Source of the DNA: Dehalobacter alkaniphilus
GTDB taxonomy: Bacteria > Bacillota > Desulfitobacteriia > Desulfitobacteriales > Syntrophobotulaceae
DNA: 64,000 nt
NCBI GenBank assembly: GCA_040500365.1
Contig: CP148031.1
Span: forward strand, 3,038,001-3,102,000
Reading direction: 5' to 3'
In this document: positions 15,413 to 24,799 of the stretch, in pieces
How the letters are laid out: each line of letters begins with the position of its first letter
Position numbering within the stretch: the stretch's first letter is position 1
Translations under genes and position numbers: made by a program
Notes under the pieces: generated by a model
What the model saw: only the letters and a program-made list of their open reading frames with translations
Told to the model about the DNA's origin: nothing
The model's database searches: none

Positions 15413-17308
15413 ATGAGTCAGGATAAACATCGTTCCAAGATGGTGAAAATGGTCAATGTCACTTTTCAAAAATCCGCCTGCCAAGCGGACGAATGCGTCG
15501 GGAAAGTTCCATCCGGCAGTACCATACTTCAGGCGGCAATCACTGCCGGCGTAGATCTTCATAGCGCCTGCGGCGGCAAAGGAACCTGCGGCAAATGCCG
15601 CGTCATCCTGCCCCCGGAAGACCGTACTGAACCGCTGCCGGAAGAAAAAAAATTCTTAAGTGCTGAACAAATTGACGCTGGTGTTGTCCTGGCCTGCAAA
15701 CGAACTGTCGAATCCGACAGGCAGATCATCCTGATCGAACAAAAAGATGTGTTTGACCGCAAAACACGACTTGAAGATGACAACCGTGTCTTTGAACTTG
15801 TACCGCTGGTACACAAACATGCTGTACACGTGAGTGTTCCAAGCACTTCAGATCAGCGTTCCGATTGGGAACGTTTGGCCGCAGGACTTCCCGCATCGGC
15901 TGCTTCGCTGCGTTTTAACCGCGGGATTGCTGCCAAATTGCCCAGAATTCTGCGTGATGCTTCTTTCCAGGTTACGGCCGTTACTTCCGGAAATGACCTG
16001 CTGGCTGTCCAATCCGGAAATACGCTGGACCGGACCTTCGGCTTGGCCATTGACATTGGAACTACGACCGTAGTGGCCTATTTGATGAATTTAAACAACG
16101 GAAAAGTTATTGCACGTGAGGCAATAACCAATCCCCAGCAGGGAGCGGGAGCTGATGTCATTTCCAGAATCACCTATGCCTCGGATCACCCTAACGGTTT
16201 GGTCCAATTGCAGACACAAGTTGTCGAAGGTTTAAATCAGATCATCGCCAATATGTGCAGGCAGAAAGGCATTGCCCTCGAGGAGATCTACCAAGCTGTT
16301 GTCGTCGGCAATACTACAATGAGCCATTTATTCCTCGGTATTGACCCGACCTATCTGGGCCCTGCACCTTTTATCCCGGGCTTCCGCCAGTCGGTCACTG
16401 TCAAGGCTTCCGAGCTGGGACTCCGGATTCTAAGCGATGCACCAGTCACCGTCCTGCCGATTGTCGCGGGCTATGTCGGTTCCGATACGGTCGGTGTCAT
16501 GCTTTCGGGGCAGATTGACCAATTGAAAGGCATTCATCTCTTTATCGATATCGGAACGAATGGGGAAATGGTTTTAGCTGGAAAGGGAAGGATTCTGACC
16601 TGTTCTACTGCAGCTGGTCCGGCCTTTGAAGGTGCCGGAATTAAATTTGGCATGCGGGCTGCCGACGGAGCAATCGAACGCGTTAAGATCACGGACGACG
16701 TGGAACTTGAGGTCATCGGCAAAGAAAATGAATCTGTACGCGGCATCTGTGGTTCCGGTTTGATTGATGCAATTTCCGAAATGCACAAAGCCAGGATTAT
16801 CAATTCGCAGGGACGCATCATCGACCACGCAAGCGCCTCGGAACTACCACCGGCACTTCGGGACAGAATCCTGAATGACAATGGGATTCGAGAGTTTGTC
16901 CTGGCCTGGAAAGAATCGGCCACTGGGGAAAATATCACGATCACCCAAATGGATATCCGCGCACTTCAGCTGGCCAAAGGTGCCGTGCTCGCAGGGGTCC
17001 GGATCCTGATGATCCATCTCGGTGTCAAACCGGACGATCTTGAAATGATTCATTTGGCAGGTGCGTTTGGCAACTATATCGCCAAAGAAAGCGCCCTTGG
17101 CATTGGCCTCCTGCCGCAGGTCCCCGCCGAAAAAATCCAATCCATTGGCAACGCTGCAGGCAACGGTGCCCAGATGGCCCTGCTTTCGACCATTGAAATG
17201 AGCAGAGCAGATCGTCTCGCCCGGGATGCCGAACATATCGAGCTGTCCACCGAAGAGCTTTTCCAGGATGAATACATGGAATCTCTCGCTTTAGGACAGC
17301 GTTATTGA
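15413..17308 (+). CDS. ASKHA-type reductive activator of corrinoid proteins (2Fe-2S)
   Basis: This 631-residue protein has an N-terminal plant-type [2Fe-2S] ferredoxin domain with ligands C53, C59, C62 and C95. A linker leads to an actin-like ATPase (DUF4445/RACo family) with DIGTTTVVAYLMN, VVVGNTTMSHLFLG, FIDIGTNGEMVL, STAAGPAFEGAG and GICGSGLIDA. Such proteins use ATP to reduce inactive Co(II) corrinoid to Co(I) in methyltransferases, in O-demethylase systems and, by proposal, in reductive dehalogenase-related metabolism. The partner methyltransferase or corrinoid protein is not adjacent, so the substrate is open. The start has GGGGAGGG 9 bases upstream. Its promoter carries an unusual palindrome. 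Confidence 0.88.
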   Translation: MSQDKHRSKMVKMVNVTFQKSACQADECVGKVPSGSTILQAAITAGVDLHSACGGKGTCGKCRVILPPEDRTEPLPEEKKFLSAEQIDAGVVLACKRTVESDRQIILIEQKDVFDRKTRLEDDNRVFELVPLVHKHAVHVSVPSTSDQRSDWERLAAGLPASAASLRFNRGIAAKLPRILRDASFQVTAVTSGNDLLAVQSGNTLDRTFGLAIDIGTTTVVAYLMNLNNGKVIAREAITNPQQGAGADVISRITYASDHPNGLVQLQTQVVEGLNQIIANMCRQKGIALEEIYQAVVVGNTTMSHLFLGIDPTYLGPAPFIPGFRQSVTVKASELGLRILSDAPVTVLPIVAGYVGSDTVGVMLSGQIDQLKGIHLFIDIGTNGEMVLAGKGRILTCSTAAGPAFEGAGIKFGMRAADGAIERVKITDDVELEVIGKENESVRGICGSGLIDAISEMHKARIINSQGRIIDHASASELPPALRDRILNDNGIREFVLAWKESATGENITITQMDIRALQLAKGAVLAGVRILMIHLGVKPDDLEMIHLAGAFGNYIAKESALGIGLLPQVPAEKIQSIGNAAGNGAQMALLSTIEMSRADRLARDAEHIELSTEELFQDEYMESLALGQRY

Positions 17309-17411
17309 TGTAAAACTATATACCTGTATATACGCTTATTCACAATTGTGTTTAAGCTGTGGATAACTTTGTAGAAAAATATCCCTCCATGCGAATTTAT
17401 TCAGGAAAGCA

Positions 17412-17441
17412 AAATCTTCCCGTTTTATACGGGAAGATTTA
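17412..17441. terminator. Bidirectional terminator between the activator gene and phoU
   Basis: The inverted repeat AAATCTTCCCG / CGGGAAGATTT, with a 7-base loop, is flanked by A and T runs on both sides. It serves the converging corrinoid-activator gene (plus) and pst-phoU operon (minus). Confidence 0.8.
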
Positions 17442-17514
17442 TTATATCATCTACAGTTCGTATACTTTCCTTTCAATTCCATGATAAATCAATTGCTTTA
17501 TCATTCAACATCAA

Positions 17515-18192
17515 TCATTCCATATCAACAAGATTATCATCATTCAGGTCTTTTCTTTTGCCGCTGGCCAGATAGATGGTCCATTCACCCAGATTTGTCA
17601 CATGGTCGGCTACCCTTTCTAGGGAAAGCGCAACGAGCAGCAGATTGATACCCTGTGAAATATTTTTTTGGTCTTTTTGCATTAAATGCAATAGATCTTC
17701 ATAGACCAACCTGTATAGTTGGTCTACCTCTTTTTCTTTCACTGCCAGGCTTTGCGCCATTTTTAAATCTTTATTCGTATACGCAATGATACTGTCTCTG
17801 AGCATCTCCCGCGCCAGCTTTGCCATCTTAGGAATATCGACCAGCGGCTTCACCAAAGGCTCATCGCTTAATTTAATCGTTACTTCCGCGATATCGACAG
17901 CGTGGTCGGCGATGCGTTCGAGGTCGGTAACAATCTTCAGTGCGGTCCCGATGGTTCTCAAATCGCCGGCCATAGGCTGCTGCAGGGCTAGCATGGTTAA
18001 ACATTTGTCTTCGATCTCAAGCTGAAAATTATCCACAATGTCATCATCCGCCAGGACCTTCTCTGCCAGTTTCAAGTCTCTTTCCTCAAGTGATTTCATT
18101 GCGGAGCTGATGACGTTTTCCACGAGATTACCCATCATGAGGACATCATGGCTCAGTTCTTCCAGCGATGTTGCAAATGAATTTCGGGTCAT
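17515..18192 (-). CDS. phoU: Phosphate signalling protein PhoU
   Basis: This 225-residue all-helical protein has two PhoU repeats (about 10-100 and 115-205), each with the E/DxxxD metal-binding pattern (DLERIADHAVDIAE and LERVADHVTNLGEW). It links the Pst transporter to the PhoR kinase and damps phosphate signalling when phosphate is plentiful. It is the last gene of pstC-pstA-pstB-phoU, 14 bases after pstB, with AAGGAGG ahead of its ATG. Confidence 0.94.
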   Translation of the reverse strand: MTRNSFATSLEELSHDVLMMGNLVENVISSAMKSLEERDLKLAEKVLADDDIVDNFQLEIEDKCLTMLALQQPMAGDLRTIGTALKIVTDLERIADHAVDIAEVTIKLSDEPLVKPLVDIPKMAKLAREMLRDSIIAYTNKDLKMAQSLAVKEKEVDQLYRLVYEDLLHLMQKDQKNISQGINLLLVALSLERVADHVTNLGEWTIYLASGKRKDLNDDNLVDME

Positions 18193-18206
18193 AATACGTT
18201 TCCTCC

Positions 18207-18983
18207 TTATCCGAATCTTCCGGTGACATAGTCCTCAGTCCTTTTGTCCAGAGGCTTGGTAAACAGTTCTTTCGTAACGCCGTATTCTATGACTTCCCCG
18301 TTCAGGAAAAATGCCGTGTAGTCTGAAATCCTGGCGGCCTGCTGCATGTTATGGGTAACGATAACGATGGTGTATTGTTCTTTAAGATCAAGGATCAGGT
18401 CTTCCAGCTTTGCCGTGGAAATCGGATCCAGAGCCGATGCCGGTTCGTCCATCAGCAGGACTTCAGGCTGCACAGCCAGTAAGCGCGCAATGACAAGACG
18501 CTGCTGCTGCCCGCCGGATAATTGGAGCCCTGAACGGTTCAGCCGGTCCTTAACTTCATCCCAGAGAGCTGCTTCCTTAAGGCTTTTCTCAACAATTTCA
18601 CTCAGTTTCTGCTTATCTTTCAGGCCATGGGCCCGCGGTCCATAGGCGACATTGTCAAAGATTGACATTGGGAACGGATTCGGCTTTTGAAAGACCATTC
18701 CAATTCGTTTGCGGAGTGTCACCGGATCAATATCCGAGGTATAAATATCTTTATTGTCGAGATAAACATTTCCTTTGACGGTTGCTCCTTCGACCAGGTC
18801 ATTCATACGGTTTAGCGTTTTCAGGAAGCTGGACTTGCCGCACCCTGAGGGTCCAATCAGCGCAGTAACCTGATTCGCAAGGATTGGTAAGCTTATTGCG
18901 TGTAAAGCGTGAAAGCTTCCATAATACAATTCCAGGTCTTTGGTTACCATTTTATTATTTGTTTCTGTTAAGTTAGCTAACAT
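18207..18983 (-). CDS. pstB: Phosphate ABC transporter ATP-binding protein PstB
   Basis: This ATPase subunit of the high-affinity phosphate importer has a Walker A GPSGCGKS at 44-51, a Q-loop (FQKPNPFP), the signature LSGGQQQR and a Walker B VLLMDEPASALD. The length (258) and the sequence MVFQKPNPFPMSIFDNVAYGPR are diagnostic of PstB. The start follows AGGTGG at 6 bases. It lies 19 bases after pstA. Confidence 0.96.
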   Translation of the reverse strand: MLANLTETNNKMVTKDLELYYGSFHALHAISLPILANQVTALIGPSGCGKSSFLKTLNRMNDLVEGATVKGNVYLDNKDIYTSDIDPVTLRKRIGMVFQKPNPFPMSIFDNVAYGPRAHGLKDKQKLSEIVEKSLKEAALWDEVKDRLNRSGLQLSGGQQQRLVIARLLAVQPEVLLMDEPASALDPISTAKLEDLILDLKEQYTIVIVTHNMQQAARISDYTAFFLNGEVIEYGVTKELFTKPLDKRTEDYVTGRFG

Positions 18984-19002
18984 TGATTACCACCTCTCTC
19001 TG

Positions 19003-19848
19003 TCAGTGACTCTGGCCGTTTCGCCCTGCAAGCTTCCCCATAAGACTATTGGCCAGAAAATTTATGATAACGATCACGATAATGAGCACGGTAGCACTTG
19101 CATAGGCATTCTTGGTTGATATTCCCTCCGACGCTAAGATATAGAGATGAACGGAAAGTGTCCGGGTCGGTTCAAGTATTGAAGTCGGCAATCCTAAGGA
19201 ACTGCCTGCGGTCAGGATGACTGCCGCTGTTTCTCCGATTGCCCTCCCAATCCCCAAGATAACACCGGTTGCAATTCCGGGAAGCGCCGAAGGCAAAACA
19301 ACTTTTCGTATGGTATACCATTTGGTTGCGCCAAGCGCAAGACTGCCTTCACGGTATGAGTCCGGCACTGTTTTAATGCCTTCTTCAGCAGCTCTGATAA
19401 TGGTCGGCAGCACCATAAAAGCCAGTGTCAGCGCACCTGATAGAATGGACCATCCCATCTTCAGGGTAATAACGAACAGGACAAAGCCAAATAAACCGAA
19501 GATAATTGAAGGTACAGCAGCCAGTGCTTCTGTGGCAAAACGGATGATTTGTACCAGTCGGCCCTTTTTTACGTATTCCGTCAGGTAGATGGCTGCACCA
19601 ACTCCTATAGGTGTTGCCAGAACAATGCCTGCTACTGTCAAGTAGATGGTGCCGATAATGATGGAAAAAATTCCGCCTTCCTTGCCCATCCGTTTCGGTT
19701 CCTGGGTGATAAAATCCCAGCTTAGCCCGCTGATTCCGTTGATCAGAATATGCGCAATAATACTGAACAAAACCAGAAGCGTACAAATCGCAAACAACCA
19801 GAGTAATAATTTCGCTATTTTTTCTTCCAGTCGGGCTGATGCTTTCAT
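19003..19848 (-). CDS. pstA: Phosphate ABC transporter permease PstA
   Basis: This membrane permease has 281 residues, six hydrophobic segments and the permease loop EGIKTVPDSYREGSLALGATKW (about 180-200). The start chosen is ATG 19848, which overlaps the pstC stop as ATGA and has AGGTGG 5 bases upstream; a GTG three codons earlier (19857) is possible but its ribosome site is too close. With PstC it forms the channel of the importer. Confidence 0.94.
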   Translation of the reverse strand: MKASARLEEKIAKLLLWLFAICTLLVLFSIIAHILINGISGLSWDFITQEPKRMGKEGGIFSIIIGTIYLTVAGIVLATPIGVGAAIYLTEYVKKGRLVQIIRFATEALAAVPSIIFGLFGFVLFVITLKMGWSILSGALTLAFMVLPTIIRAAEEGIKTVPDSYREGSLALGATKWYTIRKVVLPSALPGIATGVILGIGRAIGETAAVILTAGSSLGLPTSILEPTRTLSVHLYILASEGISTKNAYASATVLIIVIVIINFLANSLMGKLAGRNGQSH

Positions 19849-20714
19849 TTTTGCCACCTGCCTTTTGCACCAAACTGTACGATCAGGTTTAAGATCATGA
19901 TAAAGATAAACAGGATGATACCGGTGGCAAATAGCGCTTGTTGATGTTCCCCTGAGGCATATCCCATTTCCATCACGATATTTCCTGTGAGCGTACGGAT
20001 CGGGTCAAATAAAGTTCCGGGTATACGCGTCACGTTGCCTGTGACCATGATGACGGCCATGGTTTCCCCGATTGCCCTTGACATGCCAAGGACGACCCCT
20101 GTGATGATGCCCGAGCGGGCTACAGGCAGCGATATCCATTTGATAGTCTGCCAGTAATTGGCCCCCAGCGCATAGGATCCGTCTTTATATTCGCTGGGAA
20201 CCGCGCGCAGCGCAGTCTCGGAGAGATTCAGGATGGTAGGCAGGATCATGATGGCCAGAATCAGGGATCCTGCCAAAATGCTAAAACCTGTTCCGCCAAA
20301 ATGGTTCCGGATTAAAGGAACGATGACTGCCAGTCCATAAAAACCGTAGACAACCGATGGAATCCCAGCCAGCAGTTCGATTGCAGGTCTTATCAGCTTA
20401 GCTGCTTTAGGCGGGGCAATCTCAGCCATAAAGATGGCTCCTGCGACCCCGAAGGGAATTCCCAGAACAAGCGCTCCCAAGGTTACAAGTATGGACCCGA
20501 CCACCATTGGCAGGATCCCATAAATACCATGAGTCGGATCCCATGTTGTTCCGAGGACAAAATTGAAAAATCCTGTTTTCTGCAAAACAGGCCAACCCGA
20601 AATGATGACAAATACAGCGATCAGCGCAATGATAAAAATGGCAGCAACAGCACTGAGAAGGAGTATTTTTTCAACGATGATTTCACTTTTTTTAAGGTGA
20701 ATGCTTTTCTGCAT
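19845..20714 (-). CDS. pstC: Phosphate ABC transporter permease PstC
   Basis: This 289-residue permease has six hydrophobic segments and the motif ETALRAVPSEYKDGSYALGANYW. The start at 20714 is fixed by GGAGGAG 8 bases upstream; the longer frame (to 20825) would cross the promoter. It is the first gene of pstCAB-phoU. The operon has its own PHO-box promoter and is separated from pstS by the phoP-phoR genes, an arrangement different from the usual pstSCAB. Confidence 0.94.
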   Translation of the reverse strand: MQKSIHLKKSEIIVEKILLLSAVAAIFIIALIAVFVIISGWPVLQKTGFFNFVLGTTWDPTHGIYGILPMVVGSILVTLGALVLGIPFGVAGAIFMAEIAPPKAAKLIRPAIELLAGIPSVVYGFYGLAVIVPLIRNHFGGTGFSILAGSLILAIMILPTILNLSETALRAVPSEYKDGSYALGANYWQTIKWISLPVARSGIITGVVLGMSRAIGETMAVIMVTGNVTRIPGTLFDPIRTLTGNIVMEMGYASGEHQQALFATGIILFIFIMILNLIVQFGAKGRWQK

Positions 20715-20744
20715 GGATTGGTCTCCTCCGATGATTTTCCTAGT

Positions 20745-20801
20745 TATACAATAGCAATTATTTGTTGAGAAGACTTTGCGGAATTGTAACGATTTTGTAA
20801 A
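20745..20801 (-). promoter_or_regulatory. PHO-box promoter of pstCAB-phoU
   Basis: On the minus strand, 11-base units begin TTTACA, GTTACA and GCAAAG, matching the TTNACA direct repeats with 11-bp period bound by PhoP in Firmicutes. The sequence TATTGTATA (20753-20745) starts exactly 48 bases after the first repeat. The same array, spacing and downstream element occur before pstS. Confidence 0.75.
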
Positions 20802-20944
20802 TGTACGATATGGAAATATACACATTAAATAATAAGAGCTGCCTTTATAATCAAGACATCTCTATTATTTACAATATATTTAATTTGGAAAAAACAGAAA
20901 AGCATCCAGGTTAAAAGCCAAAGTTTAACCTGATATCCGTAGAC

Positions 20945-22714
20945 TTATGATTTTTTGGTCAGCATAAAATAGAATCGTGAGCCCCGCCCCAACGTACTCT
21001 CCACCTGTATCCTCGTGCCATGGGTCTCCAGAATATGTTTGACAATCGCCAATCCGAGCCCCGTCCCCCCTTGTTTACGATTCCTGCCTTTATCAACCCG
21101 GTAAAACCTTTCAAAAACCCGGGGTAAATCATGCTCCGGAATTCCAGGCCCGGAATCAATCACCTCAAACAGTATTCCGTCAGACTTTTGGGAAGCGACA
21201 ATTTTGACCTTTTCCCCTATTGCGGAATATTTTATAGCGTTGTCCGTCAAATTTGTCAACACCTGCTCAATCATGCTGTAATCTCCCCAGGCATATGGCA
21301 ACTTCTCTGGACAAACGACAGTAAGCTGGATTTGCCTGGCTTCAAGCTGGGGTCTTAACTTTACCTCCAGCGAATGCAGTAAAGCACTCACATCAATTTT
21401 CTGCCATTCGACCGGATCTGCCCCAGATTCAATTCTGGATAATTCCAGCAGGTCATCAACGAGCATCCGCAGCCGTTCTGATTCTGTCAAGATGATTCTG
21501 ACAAATTCTCTGGCCGTCTCAGGGTCATCAAGCGCACCATCGAGCAGTGTTTCCGCATATCCTTTGAGTGAGGTGACAGGCGTTTTTAATTCATGAGATA
21601 CATTGGCAACAAAATCCCTGCGCATTGTTTCCAGTTTTCGGAGATCCGTAATATCATGAAGCACCATGACGGCTCCGATGTTGGTATTTCCCTTTCCGAG
21701 AATTGGCGTAATATTGACTTCAATATTTTTTTCGTGCGGAGATAATATTAATAAATCATCCTTGGCGGCCTTGTGCGTTTTCAGTGCCGTGTCAATCAGT
21801 GTACTTAATTGGTAATTGTTGATAATCTCAATCTGATGCCGATTGACATTTTTGGGTTCGATCTCCAGAATCTTCAGGGCTGCCGGATTAATCAAATCGA
21901 TCTTACCATCTTCTCTGAGAAAAATAACGCCACTGACCATATTCGCTAAGACCGTTTCAAGCTTACTTTTCCCGGTTGAGACTTCGTCAATCATTTCTTT
22001 CAGCTGCTGGGCCATTTGATTTAAAGCCTGCCCAAGTTTCCCGATCTCATCCTGACTGGTCGTGTAGGTACGCAGGCTGAAATCACCCCCAGCAATATTT
22101 TGAGCTGCGGCTGTCATTTTCTGAATTGGCTTTGTCAGACGCTGCGATAGCTTAAACCCTAAGATGCCGGCGATTACTGTAGCCATTAAGAGAGCTATGA
22201 ACAGCATGCTCCACAGTTTGGATAGGGCCGTCGTAATTTCGGTCATCGGAAGCGCCAGGCGAACAAAGCCCTTAATTTCCCCGTCTTTCTCAACAGGCAG
22301 CGCCAGATACATCATTTGCGTATTAAGTGTTGTACTTTCTCTCTCCGCTATCCCGACACCTTCGCTGATCGCCTGGTGGATTTCGGGACGCCCGAGATGG
22401 TTCTCCATAAGCGTCGGCAGCTGCTCAGAATCACCCAGAACAACGCCATTCGCATCGATCACCGTAACCCTGGTGCTAGTAACGTTTGCAAGATCACCGG
22501 TAATTTTTTCAATATCCGAGACCATATTCAGCGAACCAAATTCATCGATAACCATTTCTCTGACCAATTTCGCCTCAACCAAAAGTTTGGCCTGCAGATT
22601 TTCAATAAAATAGTTATCGAGCACCTTGATAAGATAAACGCCTGATACAAGCATTGAAAGCAGTGCTAGTGCAATAAAGCCAACTGTGAATTTCATTTTC
22701 AGACTTTTCAACAT
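20945..22714 (-). CDS. phoR: Phosphate-responsive sensor histidine kinase PhoR
   Basis: This 589-residue kinase has a first membrane helix (about 9-30), an extracytoplasmic Cache-like sensor (about 35-165), a second helix (about 168-188), HAMP (190-240) and PAS (about 250-355). HisKA follows with phospho-accepting H374 (NVSHELKTPVTSLKGYAE), then HATPase with DNAIKYS, DSGPGI and GGTGLGLAIVKH. The architecture is that of PhoR/ResE/WalK. Placement next to pst genes and PHO boxes supports PhoR. Its ATG overlaps the phoP stop by one base (TGATG). Confidence 0.92.
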   Translation of the reverse strand: MLKSLKMKFTVGFIALALLSMLVSGVYLIKVLDNYFIENLQAKLLVEAKLVREMVIDEFGSLNMVSDIEKITGDLANVTSTRVTVIDANGVVLGDSEQLPTLMENHLGRPEIHQAISEGVGIAERESTTLNTQMMYLALPVEKDGEIKGFVRLALPMTEITTALSKLWSMLFIALLMATVIAGILGFKLSQRLTKPIQKMTAAAQNIAGGDFSLRTYTTSQDEIGKLGQALNQMAQQLKEMIDEVSTGKSKLETVLANMVSGVIFLREDGKIDLINPAALKILEIEPKNVNRHQIEIINNYQLSTLIDTALKTHKAAKDDLLILSPHEKNIEVNITPILGKGNTNIGAVMVLHDITDLRKLETMRRDFVANVSHELKTPVTSLKGYAETLLDGALDDPETAREFVRIILTESERLRMLVDDLLELSRIESGADPVEWQKIDVSALLHSLEVKLRPQLEARQIQLTVVCPEKLPYAWGDYSMIEQVLTNLTDNAIKYSAIGEKVKIVASQKSDGILFEVIDSGPGIPEHDLPRVFERFYRVDKGRNRKQGGTGLGLAIVKHILETHGTRIQVESTLGRGSRFYFMLTKKS

Positions 22715-23409
22715 CAGCCTCGCTCCTTAAACCTGTATCCGACCCCGCGAACCGTCTGGATATAAGACGGATTTTTAGGGTCGGGCTCAATTTTTTCTCG
22801 AAGCCTGCTGATATGAACATCAACAATCCTGGTATCACCCGCGAAATCATAGTTCCATACTCTGTCTAACAGCTGATCTCGGCTTACCACTTTTCCTCGA
22901 TGGCGGATTAAATATTCCAGCAGTTCAAACTCCTTTGGCGTAAGCGGTACAATCTGATCATTCACGCTGATTTCACGGCCGGAGAAATCAACGGCCAGCC
23001 TGTCGATCAAAAAAGTCTCATGGTCAGGTGCTGCCTGAGTCGTTTGGGCCCGCCGCAATAAAGCGCGTACCCTGGCAACAAGCTCTCTCGGGCTGAATGG
23101 TTTTGTCAGATAATCATCCCCGCCAAGTTCCAGACCAAGAATTTTATCCAGCTCATCATCTCTCGCCGACAACATAATAACAGGGAGAGAACCGTCTTCT
23201 TTCCTGACTGCTTGGCAAATTTCATAGCCGTCCATTCCAGGAAGCATAATATCGAGAATAAGCAAATCTGGTTTTTCTGATCGAATTTTCCCCAGTGCTT
23301 CAAGTCCATCTTCTGAAACCTGAACTTCAAATCCTTCTTTTTGAAGATTATAACTGATCAGGCGGGCAATCGCTTCTTCATCTTCCACAACCAAGATTCT
23401 TTTCCTCAT
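22714..23409 (-). CDS. phoP: OmpR-family response regulator PhoP/PhoB
   Basis: This 231-residue regulator has a receiver (D9-D11 acidic cluster, phosphoacceptor D53, K103) and a C-terminal winged helix (about 130-228; LTPKEFELLEYLIRHRGKVVSRDQLL, VDVHISRLREKIE, VRGVGYRF). Paired with phoR and flanked by pst genes, it is expected to bind the PHO boxes of pstS and pstC. A GAGGAGG ribosome site is present. A TATATAAT-like -10 lies about 75 bases upstream, without a good -35. Confidence 0.93.
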   Translation of the reverse strand: MRKRILVVEDEEAIARLISYNLQKEGFEVQVSEDGLEALGKIRSEKPDLLILDIMLPGMDGYEICQAVRKEDGSLPVIMLSARDDELDKILGLELGGDDYLTKPFSPRELVARVRALLRRAQTTQAAPDHETFLIDRLAVDFSGREISVNDQIVPLTPKEFELLEYLIRHRGKVVSRDQLLDRVWNYDFAGDTRIVDVHISRLREKIEPDPKNPSYIQTVRGVGYRFKERG

Positions 23410-23838
23410 ATCGTCCTCCTCGATAAATGCTTCGCATTAAAACGTTTCATCAATAAGAATAAGCCATATCTATTTCATATTATATAACAGCATAAAAGGT
23501 ATTTCATCTCTATGAAAAGAACATGTATTCGTAACGGCGCAAAATGTCTGAATAAACGCTTCATCACTAAATGCAACTTTTGTTCTTTCCATCGGTGATC
23601 AATCCCCTATATTTAATCTTATTTGGCTAGCCCATTTTCATCAAAATATTTTTTAAGCGATATGAGCGATCGTGTAACCCGATGAGTGCTAATGGAGAAA
23701 TCTTCGGGATAAACGTTTAACTGGGTCAGACAGGGTGAAATAATTACTCACCCTGTCTGACCCAAATTATCTTCATTTTATTGAGTATATGCTGCACTCT
23801 TTCTACGGATATAGCTGTTGCATTGGACGAATCTTGGG
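23410..23838. other. Intergenic region between pstS and phoP, with possible gene relic
   Basis: Besides the pstS terminator and phoP promoter sequences this region holds a 39-codon open stretch on the minus strand (about 23625-23745). It reads YPEDFSISTHRVTRS and ISLKKYFDENGLAK, followed by a stop. It has no start or ribosome site and its 5' part overlaps the terminator hairpin, so it may be the decayed end of a former gene. I do not recognise the family. Confidence 0.3.
23722..23764 (-). terminator. Strong terminator after pstS
   Basis: A perfect 17-bp stem (arms TGGGTCAGACAGGGTGA and its complement, 9-base loop) lies about 75 bases past the pstS stop. Only a weak T stretch follows on the minus strand, but stem strength is unusual for the window. 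It separates pstS from phoP-phoR, so pstS can be expressed far above them. Confidence 0.6.
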
Positions 23839-24681
23839 TCATTTCACCAATACAAGACCTTCTTTTTGAATGATGCTTTGTCCTTCATCCGACATGACAA
23901 AGTCAATATAGGTCTTCACTGCACCCGCAGGCGCTGCTTTGGTCAGATAGAGGAACGGACGCTGAATTTTGTACGATCCATTCAGGACATTCTCCGCATT
24001 GGCCTCAATACCTTCTACGGTTACTGCTTTCACCGTGTCATCAATGCTTGCCATCGAAATATAGGCAATCGCATTCACATCACCGGCTATAGAAGTTCTC
24101 GCAGCACCAGTGGAGTTCTGAACAATCGCTTTGTCACTGATCGGATTATCTTTGCCCATGACCAATTCTTCAAATGCACCACGTGTACCGGAACCTGCTT
24201 CTCTGGTAATCACATTGATCGTCTGGTTAGCTCCGCCAACTTCTTTCCAGTTGGTGATTTTGCCGCTATAAATCTTTTTAATCTGCTCGATGCTCAGATC
24301 TTTGACTACGTTTTTAGAATTGACTACGATAGCAACGCCATCCTTACAGATGACGGTTTCCGTCAGACCGGTCTCTTCAGGTTTCAGCTCGCGGGAAGAA
24401 GATCCGATATCCGCGGTGCCTTCCTGGGCAGCTTTGATTCCTGCTCCGGAACCGCCTCCCTGGACGTTAACTTTAATGTTCGGGTTTTTCGCCATGAATG
24501 CTTCTGTGAGTGCTTCAGAAATCGGCTGAACCGAGGTGGACCCTGCGATGGTAATTTCTGCGGACTCAGTCTGTGCCTGCTGTTGGTTGGATTGGGAAGT
24601 GCTGTCTTTGCTTCCGCAGCCGGTGAAAGCTAAAGCCAGAATACCTACCAATATAAGCGTAAACAGTTTTTTCATTTTCAA
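23839..24681 (-). CDS. pstS: Phosphate-binding lipoprotein PstS
   Basis: This extracytoplasmic receptor delivers phosphate to PstCAB. It has 280 residues with a lipoprotein signal (basic start, hydrophobic core, lipobox AFTGC, lipid-modified C22). Binding-site motifs are GSTSVQPI, GSGAGIKAAQEGTADIGSSSRE and TREAGSGTRGAFEE. The gene is alone between its PHO-box promoter and a strong terminator. A GAGGAAG site precedes the start. Confidence 0.95.
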   Translation of the reverse strand: MKMKKLFTLILVGILALAFTGCGSKDSTSQSNQQQAQTESAEITIAGSTSVQPISEALTEAFMAKNPNIKVNVQGGGSGAGIKAAQEGTADIGSSSRELKPEETGLTETVICKDGVAIVVNSKNVVKDLSIEQIKKIYSGKITNWKEVGGANQTINVITREAGSGTRGAFEELVMGKDNPISDKAIVQNSTGAARTSIAGDVNAIAYISMASIDDTVKAVTVEGIEANAENVLNGSYKIQRPFLYLTKAAPAGAVKTYIDFVMSDEGQSIIQKEGLVLVK

Positions 24682-24742
24682 TTCTTCCTCTCATTATTAA
24701 TGTTTTCAGTATAAACTGATCTCCTCCAATGTTTTTGCTATA

Positions 24743-24799
24743 TATACAATAACAATTTATTATTGCGTAGACTTTGCGTAATTGTAACGATTCTGTAAA
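24743..24799 (-). promoter_or_regulatory. PHO-box promoter of pstS
   Basis: On the minus strand, 11-base units TTTACA, GTTACA, GCAAAG and GCAATA are followed by TATTGTATA (24751-24743), 48 bases from the first unit. The layout is almost base-for-base that of the pstC promoter. Downstream a GGAGGAGA sequence also matches the pstC ribosome site but here lies about 45 bases before the pstS start, as if the whole promoter-leader had been duplicated. Confidence 0.75.
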
